Part shown: positions 6,871 through 11,023 of the stretch, one piece after another
How positions within the stretch are numbered: position 1 is the first letter of the stretch
Layout of the letters: the number at the start of each line of letters is the position of its first letter
Origin: Thermocaproicibacter sp041859875
Lineage (GTDB): Bacteria; Bacillota; Clostridia; Oscillospirales; Acutalibacteraceae
Length of the DNA: 11,023 nt
Direction: 5' to 3'
Assembly (NCBI GenBank): GCA_041859875.1
Contig: JBFLFY010000041.1
Location: forward strand, 1 to 11,023
Program-made: the position numbers and the translations under genes
Notes under the pieces: model-generated
Told to the model about the DNA's origin: nothing
The model's input: the letters and a program-made list of their open reading frames with translations, nothing else
The model's database searches: none

Positions 6871-6899
6871 TTGCTATTTTTGCCCCGCAAACGTATAAT
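6871..6899 (+). promoter_or_regulatory. Sigma-A promoter of the murD-M42-M42-GNAT unit
   Basis: TTGCTA (6871-6876), a 17-base spacer and a consensus TATAAT (6894-6899) are followed by a purine start region near 6906. It sits between the EAL terminator and murD, and no other promoter or terminator is visible from here to the window end. Confidence 0.82.
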
Positions 6900-6955
6900 A
6901 GAAAGGATTGGCGGGAAAGATATGAAGTATTCTTTTCAGGAAGGGATTGTTTTCC

Positions 6956-8344
6956 ATGACAGCTGAGAGATTTTACCATACCATGCAGGGCAAAACGGTT
7001 GCATTCTGCGGCCTTGGCGGCAGCAATCTGCCGCTTGCAAAGCTTTTTGTACAGCACGGCCTGCAGGTTACGGGGCGCGACAGGCGCACCGAGGAGCGCC
7101 TTGGCAGCACAGCGGAAGAATTGCGGAAACTGGGCGTCAGGCTGGTCCTTGGCGAGGACTACCTTGAAGACCTGAACGAGGACGTTATTTTCCGTACACC
7201 CGGTATGCCGTTTTTCCTGCCGCAGCTTGAGGAAGCGCGTGCGCGGGGCGCGGCCGTCACTTCCGAAATGGAAGTCTTTTTTGACCTTTGCCCGTGCCGC
7301 ATTGTAGCCGTGACCGGCAGTGACGGAAAAACGACAACAACGACCATAATCTCTAAAATTCTGCAAGCCGCCGGGAAAAAGGTTCACGTCGGCGGGAACA
7401 TCGGTACGCCGCTTCTGCCGCGCCTTTCTGAAATTGGCCCGGATGACGTTGTGGTTGCGGAACTTTCCAGCTTCCAGCTTATTTCCATGCGCAGAAGCCC
7501 GGATATTGCCGTTGTGACGAACCTTTCTCCAAACCACCTGGATATTCACCGCGATATGCAGGAATACATTGACGCGAAGAAAAACATCATCCTGCACCAA
7601 AACGCTTTTGGGCGCGCCGTGCTGAATGCAGACAACGCCATTACCGCTTCTTTCGCTGAGGATACGCGCGGGGAAACGCTTTTCTTCAGCCGCAGGCACC
7701 CGGTGAAGCAGGGCGCGTGGATGAACGAAGAGGGCGAAATCTTCCTTACCCTTCCGGGAAAGGAAATTCGCGTGATGAACGCCTCCAGCATTAAAGTGCC
7801 GGGCTTGCACAACATTGAAAACTATCTTGCCGCCATCTGCGCGGTGTGGGGCCTTGCAGGAATTAGCGAAGTGCAGGATGTAGCGCGGACTTTCCCCGGC
7901 GTGGAGCACCGCAACGAGTTTGTGCGGGAACTGGACGGCGTTTCCTATTATAACGACTCTATTGGCACAACACCGAGCCGCACCATCAACGGGGCGCTTT
8001 CGCTTTTTGACCGGAAAATTCTGCTCATAGCCGGCGGCTATGACAAGAAAATTCCGTTTGACCCCCTTGGCCCGGCGATTGTCAACAAGGTCAAGACTCT
8101 GGTGCTGATTGGCGCAACCGCGCCGAAGATTGAGGCGGCGGTGAAAGCCGCGCCCGGGTACCGGGATGGGAACCCCACAATCCTGCACGCGAAAACGCTG
8201 GAAGAAGCAGTCGGCCTCTGCCGTGAAAACGCATTGGACGGCGATATTGTTTCGCTTTCCCCAGCCTGCGCCAGCTTTGATATGTTCCCGAATTTTGAAA
8301 CCCGCGGCGAACGCTTCCGCGAGATTGTGAACGGACTGAAATAA
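6956..8344 (+). CDS. murD: UDP-N-acetylmuramoyl-L-alanine--D-glutamate ligase MurD
   Basis: This cytoplasmic ATP-dependent ligase adds D-glutamate to UDP-MurNAc-L-Ala in peptidoglycan precursor synthesis. It has 462 residues, normal for MurD. Residues 12-105 form a Rossmann-like UDP-binding domain (VAFCGLGGSN). The central domain has the ATP P-loop TGSDGKTTT (120-128), GNIGTPLL (147-154), ELSSFQL (169-175) and NLSPNHLD (189-196), with Lys208 in DAKKN as the likely carbamylated lysine. The C-terminal domain has HNIENY (285-290), EHRNEF (317-322), YNDSIGTTP (332-340) and the MurD signature SLSPACASFDMFPNFETRGE (433-452). The start is the ATG at 6956 with AGGAAGGG (6938-6945) 10 bases upstream. 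A TTG at 6947 is too close to that site. The gene is not in a division and cell wall cluster: it leads a unit with two M42 peptidases and a GNAT protein and stops 2 bases before the first M42 gene. Confidence 0.94.
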   Translation: MTAERFYHTMQGKTVAFCGLGGSNLPLAKLFVQHGLQVTGRDRRTEERLGSTAEELRKLGVRLVLGEDYLEDLNEDVIFRTPGMPFFLPQLEEARARGAAVTSEMEVFFDLCPCRIVAVTGSDGKTTTTTIISKILQAAGKKVHVGGNIGTPLLPRLSEIGPDDVVVAELSSFQLISMRRSPDIAVVTNLSPNHLDIHRDMQEYIDAKKNIILHQNAFGRAVLNADNAITASFAEDTRGETLFFSRRHPVKQGAWMNEEGEIFLTLPGKEIRVMNASSIKVPGLHNIENYLAAICAVWGLAGISEVQDVARTFPGVEHRNEFVRELDGVSYYNDSIGTTPSRTINGALSLFDRKILLIAGGYDKKIPFDPLGPAIVNKVKTLVLIGATAPKIEAAVKAAPGYRDGNPTILHAKTLEEAVGLCRENALDGDIVSLSPACASFDMFPNFETRGERFREIVNGLK

Positions 8345-8346
8345 AG

Positions 8347-9366
8347 ATGAATCAAGAACTGAAAGAGATTGTCTTCCGCCTTTGCCGGGCGGAAGGAACC
8401 CCCGGCGACGAAACGGGTGCGCGCAGGGCGGCGGAAAAAGAATTTACCCCCTACGCCAGAACAGGGACGGATGTCCTTGGCAATCTGACTGCCGAGATGG
8501 GAAACCCCGACGCGGAAACGCACATCCTTGTGGACGCACATCTCGACCAGATTGGCTTAATTGTCACCGGCATTGAAAAGAACGGTTTTCTGCACGTTGA
8601 CCGCTGCGGCGGGATGGACCGCCGTGTTATGCCCGGCACGGCTATGACGGTGTACGGAAAGCAAAAGCTGACCGGCGTTGTGTGCTGTACGCCGCCCGAC
8701 TTCCTGGATGCCCGGGAAGAGGAAGTGCCTGCAGTTTCAAAAATGGCGGTTGACGTCGGCTGCCCCTGTCAGACTGTGAAAGAGCTGGTGCAGCCGGGCG
8801 ACCGTGCTGTATTCTGTGCCGAGCCGAAAGAACTGCTGGGCGGGCGCGTTTCCGCACCGGCGCTTGACGACCGCTCCAGTGTGGCGGCGCTTGTGCGCTG
8901 CGCACAGCTCCTTTCAGAGAAAAAACTGAAATGCCGTGTTACATTCCTTTGCAGCACGCGCGAGGAAATCGGCGGGCAGGGCGCTGTAACGGGTGCATAC
9001 CTTGCAAGCCCAACGCAGGCCATTGTGGTTGACGTGGGCTTTGCCGCACAGCCGGGAGTCCGGCCGCAGGAAAGCGGAAAACTGGGCGGCGGGCCGATGA
9101 TTGGCTTTGCACCGATTCTGAACCGCAGCATGAGTGAAAAATTTACGGTCTTGGCGGAAAAGGCCGGTATGCCTTACCACCGGGACATTATGGGCGGCGA
9201 TACCGGCACCAACAGCGACGCGGTTGCCGTCACAAAGGGCGGCGTGAAAACGGCGCTCCTTTCCATACCGGAACGGAATATGCACACGCCGGCGGAAATC
9301 GTCGACCTGCAGGACATAGAAAATACCGCGCAGCTGATTGCGGAATACATAGCGGAGGCGGAATAA
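8347..9366 (+). CDS. M42 family metallo-aminopeptidase (complete active site)
   Basis: This 339-residue peptidase belongs to family M42 (TET-type aminopeptidases and glucanase-like proteins). Characterised members are di-metal, often dodecameric cytoplasmic enzymes that trim short peptides. Metal ligands by motif: His65 in DAHLD, bridging Asp174 in LDDR, Glu207, Asp229 in VVDVG and His313 in RNMHTP. The general base Glu206 is present in STREEIGGQGA (203-213). The spacings agree with the Pyrococcus TET enzymes. One deviation is LDDRSS instead of the usual LDDR followed by Ala/Thr-Gly. No signal peptide is seen. The ATG lies 2 bases after the murD stop and has only a poor binding site, so translation is probably coupled to murD. 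It forms a tandem pair with the next gene. Substrate specificity cannot be told; a link to cell wall peptides is suggested only by the murD context. Confidence 0.9.
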   Translation: MNQELKEIVFRLCRAEGTPGDETGARRAAEKEFTPYARTGTDVLGNLTAEMGNPDAETHILVDAHLDQIGLIVTGIEKNGFLHVDRCGGMDRRVMPGTAMTVYGKQKLTGVVCCTPPDFLDAREEEVPAVSKMAVDVGCPCQTVKELVQPGDRAVFCAEPKELLGGRVSAPALDDRSSVAALVRCAQLLSEKKLKCRVTFLCSTREEIGGQGAVTGAYLASPTQAIVVDVGFAAQPGVRPQESGKLGGGPMIGFAPILNRSMSEKFTVLAEKAGMPYHRDIMGGDTGTNSDAVAVTKGGVKTALLSIPERNMHTPAEIVDLQDIENTAQLIAEYIAEAE

Positions 9367-10388
9367 TGGCTGACCTGGAACTGCTGAAGAAATTGAGCGG
9401 GGCGAGGGGAATTTCCGGAAGGGAAGACTGCGTCCGGGAGATTATTTTAAATGAAATCCGCCCGCTTGCCGATAAAATCGAAATTACTCCGCTTGGGGAC
9501 TTAATCGCTTTTCAAAAGGGCAAAAAGCGCCCGCGGAAAAGGCTGATGCTTGACGCGCACATGGATGAAGCCGGCCTGATTGTGACGCATATTACGGATG
9601 ACGGCCTGCTGAACTTCAGCACCGTAGGGAAATTTGACTGCCGGGTGCTGCCGGGGAAAGCCGTCACGGTGGGAGAAAACGTTCCCGGCGTGATTGGGCT
9701 GAAGCCGATTCACTTGACGAATAGAAGCGAAATGGACAAGAGCATCCCGCTGAAGGAACTGTATATCGACATTGGCGCCCTTTCGCGCAGCGAAGCCGAA
9801 AAGGCGGTCAAGCCGGGGGACGAGGTCACGCTGGACTCACTGTTTGACACTTCAAACGGCACTGTGAAAGGCCGCGCGCTTGACGACCGTGCCGGGTGCG
9901 CCGCCTTGGTTGACGTGATGAAGCACCGCTTGGAATACGACGCCACGTTTGCCTTTACCGTACAGGCAGAAATCGGCCTGAACGGCGCGAAAACAGCGGC
10001 TTACCTTGTAGACCCGGATGCGGCTATAGTGGTCGATGCTGCTGCGGCGGCAGATATTCCGGGTGTGGAAAAAGAAAAACAGGCTTGCCGCCTTGGCGAA
10101 GGCCCGGTCATTCCTTTTATGGACCGGCGCACGGTTTATGACCGCGCGTATTATGCCATGGCATTCCGCGCAGCGGAAAAAGCAGGCGTAAAGTGCCAGG
10201 CAAAACAGGCTGTTGCAGGCGGCGGCGACGCAGGCGTTATTCATACCATGCGCGGCGGCGTGCGCACTGTGGCGGTTTCTCTGCCGTGCCGATACCCGCA
10301 CTCGGCCGTAAGCGTGATTTCGCAGGAAGATTTTTTTGCCGTGCCAAGGCTGATAACAGAGCTTACGGCGATGATGGAAGAGGAGTAG
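9366..10388 (+). CDS. M42 family peptidase paralogue lacking the general-base Glu
   Basis: This 340-residue protein is clearly an M42 family member and a divergent paralogue of the preceding gene. It keeps the metal-site residues: His65 in DAHMDEAG, Asp173 in ALDDRAG, Glu202, Asp224 in VVDAA and His312 in RYPHS. The first Glu of the family's EE pair, which acts as the catalytic base, is Ala201 (VQAEIGLNGA, codon GCA at 9966-9968). The protein may therefore be inactive, or may act as a regulatory or structural subunit, for example in a mixed oligomer with the first M42 protein. This is inference from one residue. The reading frame is otherwise intact, full length and well conserved at the other motifs, so it is not an obvious pseudogene. 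Its ATG overlaps the previous stop (TAATG), with GGAGG 7 bases upstream, so it has efficient initiation of its own within the operon. Confidence 0.88.
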   Translation: MADLELLKKLSGARGISGREDCVREIILNEIRPLADKIEITPLGDLIAFQKGKKRPRKRLMLDAHMDEAGLIVTHITDDGLLNFSTVGKFDCRVLPGKAVTVGENVPGVIGLKPIHLTNRSEMDKSIPLKELYIDIGALSRSEAEKAVKPGDEVTLDSLFDTSNGTVKGRALDDRAGCAALVDVMKHRLEYDATFAFTVQAEIGLNGAKTAAYLVDPDAAIVVDAAAAADIPGVEKEKQACRLGEGPVIPFMDRRTVYDRAYYAMAFRAAEKAGVKCQAKQAVAGGGDAGVIHTMRGGVRTVAVSLPCRYPHSAVSVISQEDFFAVPRLITELTAMMEEE

Positions 10389-10401
10389 AACAAGTAATTT
10401 T

Positions 10402-11023
10402 ATGCTGAAATTATTAACAGAAGGGCTTCCGGATGTCCCGGAAGATACACCGTTTGGGTGCAAAATCCTTTCGGCGGCCGAAGCGTACGGCTTAAACGAG
10501 CGGATTGAGCAGTTTTGGGTTCAGGATGGCGGAACCGTCCTTGCAAAAATAGACAATCAGGCAGTGCTGTGCGAAGGAAAGCAGATGGATGTGGACGAGC
10601 TGGCCGCGTTTCTGCGCACGCTTGACCTGCATGAGCTTTCCGGAACAGCAGAAACGGCGGAGCATCTTGGGTTCCCGGTTTCGCAGCGCGGTGAGATTAT
10701 GGTTCTGCATGCAGAAGATGTCAGCGCGGAAACCAACGCGGATGTGAAGATGAACCCGGGCCCGCGTGAGGTATACGGCGTGCTGCAGCAGGCGGAGAGC
10801 GCAAGCTTCCCGGTGCCGGAATTCGAGCCGTTTTACATGGACCTTTCCTTTCGCACACGGCACGGCGCGGCGCTTACAGCGGGCGTTTACCAGGGCGAAA
10901 GGCTTGCGGCGTGCGCACTGTGCTCTGCCATGACGAAGAGCGCGGCGATTATTTCCGCCGTTGCCTGCGTGCCGGGTTTGCGGCGGCATGGCTATGGCCG
11001 CACAGCGGTGACTGCGCTTACCC
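10402..11023 (+). CDS. GNAT-type acetyltransferase, cut by the window end
   Basis: An open frame of 207 codons runs from the ATG at 10402 to the window edge with no stop. The start MLKLLTEGLP lies 13 bases after the second M42 stop. An AGGAG at 10381-10385 is rather far away, so the start is the weakest part of the call. Near the edge, strand-like AAIISAVACVPGLRRHGYGR carries the GNAT motif A R/Q-x-x-G-x-G as Arg194-Arg-His-Gly197-Tyr-Gly199, preceded by RLAACALCSAM (~168-178), which fits the preceding beta strand. Residues 1-130 are acidic and not recognisable to me. They may be a second, degenerate GNAT-like half, as in fused GNAT proteins. It is the fourth gene of the murD unit. The substrate is unknown. 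Confidence 0.7.
   Translation, partial: MLKLLTEGLPDVPEDTPFGCKILSAAEAYGLNERIEQFWVQDGGTVLAKIDNQAVLCEGKQMDVDELAAFLRTLDLHELSGTAETAEHLGFPVSQRGEIMVLHAEDVSAETNADVKMNPGPREVYGVLQQAESASFPVPEFEPFYMDLSFRTRHGAALTAGVYQGERLAACALCSAMTKSAAIISAVACVPGLRRHGYGRTAVTALT

Noticed and set aside
5946..6890. A 314-codon open frame on the minus strand opposite the EAL gene
   Set aside because: It is antisense to a gene with a complete EAL active site and runs through its terminator. The protein has no recognisable motif.
6749..8188. A long open frame (479 codons) on the minus strand opposite murD
   Set aside because: It runs antisense to a clearly recognised MurD, its protein is rich in Arg, His and Asn with no domain, and it has no ribosome binding site. 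It is a composition shadow of a GC-rich gene.

Overview
The window looks like chromosomal DNA from a spore-forming, low-redundancy Gram-positive of the class Clostridia, probably an Oscillospiraceae-type relative. The reasons are a YpeB spore-germination protein, strong AGGAGG-type ribosome binding sites, textbook sigma-A promoters, and moderately GC-rich coding DNA (63% in the one 60-base line counted, 9001-9060) that contrasts with AT-rich spacers. The genus is an inference. No mobile element, phage gene, tRNA or CRISPR array is visible.

Layout. Bases 1-47 are the 3' end of a 5S rRNA, followed by two hairpin terminators that close the rRNA operon. A strong sigma-A promoter then drives an AT-rich GT-A-fold glycosyltransferase gene (414-1655) through a ~150-base leader that can fold into a three-way junction. 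Converging on it from the right, on the minus strand, are a GNAT acetyltransferase (1714-2178), an S9-family serine peptidase (2241-4232) with its own promoter, and the germination protein gene ypeB (4306-5583). An AT-rich divergent spacer of ~310 bases separates ypeB from a plus-strand, stand-alone EAL-domain c-di-GMP phosphodiesterase (5895-6773), which ends in a perfect UUCG-loop terminator. A second textbook sigma-A promoter opens the last transcription unit: murD (6956-8344), two tandem M42 metallo-aminopeptidase paralogues (8347-9366 and 9366-10388), and a GNAT-type protein cut by the window end (10402-11023).

Functional reading. Most genes belong to well-known families. The most unusual part is the murD-M42-M42-GNAT unit. 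Its genes are spaced 2, -1 and 13 bases apart. The first M42 protein has a complete catalytic and metal site. The second keeps all five metal ligands but has Ala where the family has its general-base Glu, so it may be an inactive partner subunit. The other points of note are a near-identical 24-base hairpin repeat that serves as terminator at two separate places, a ypeB gene without an adjacent sleB, and the structured leader in front of the glycosyltransferase. None of these is proof of a new system. They are candidates that specific searches could settle.
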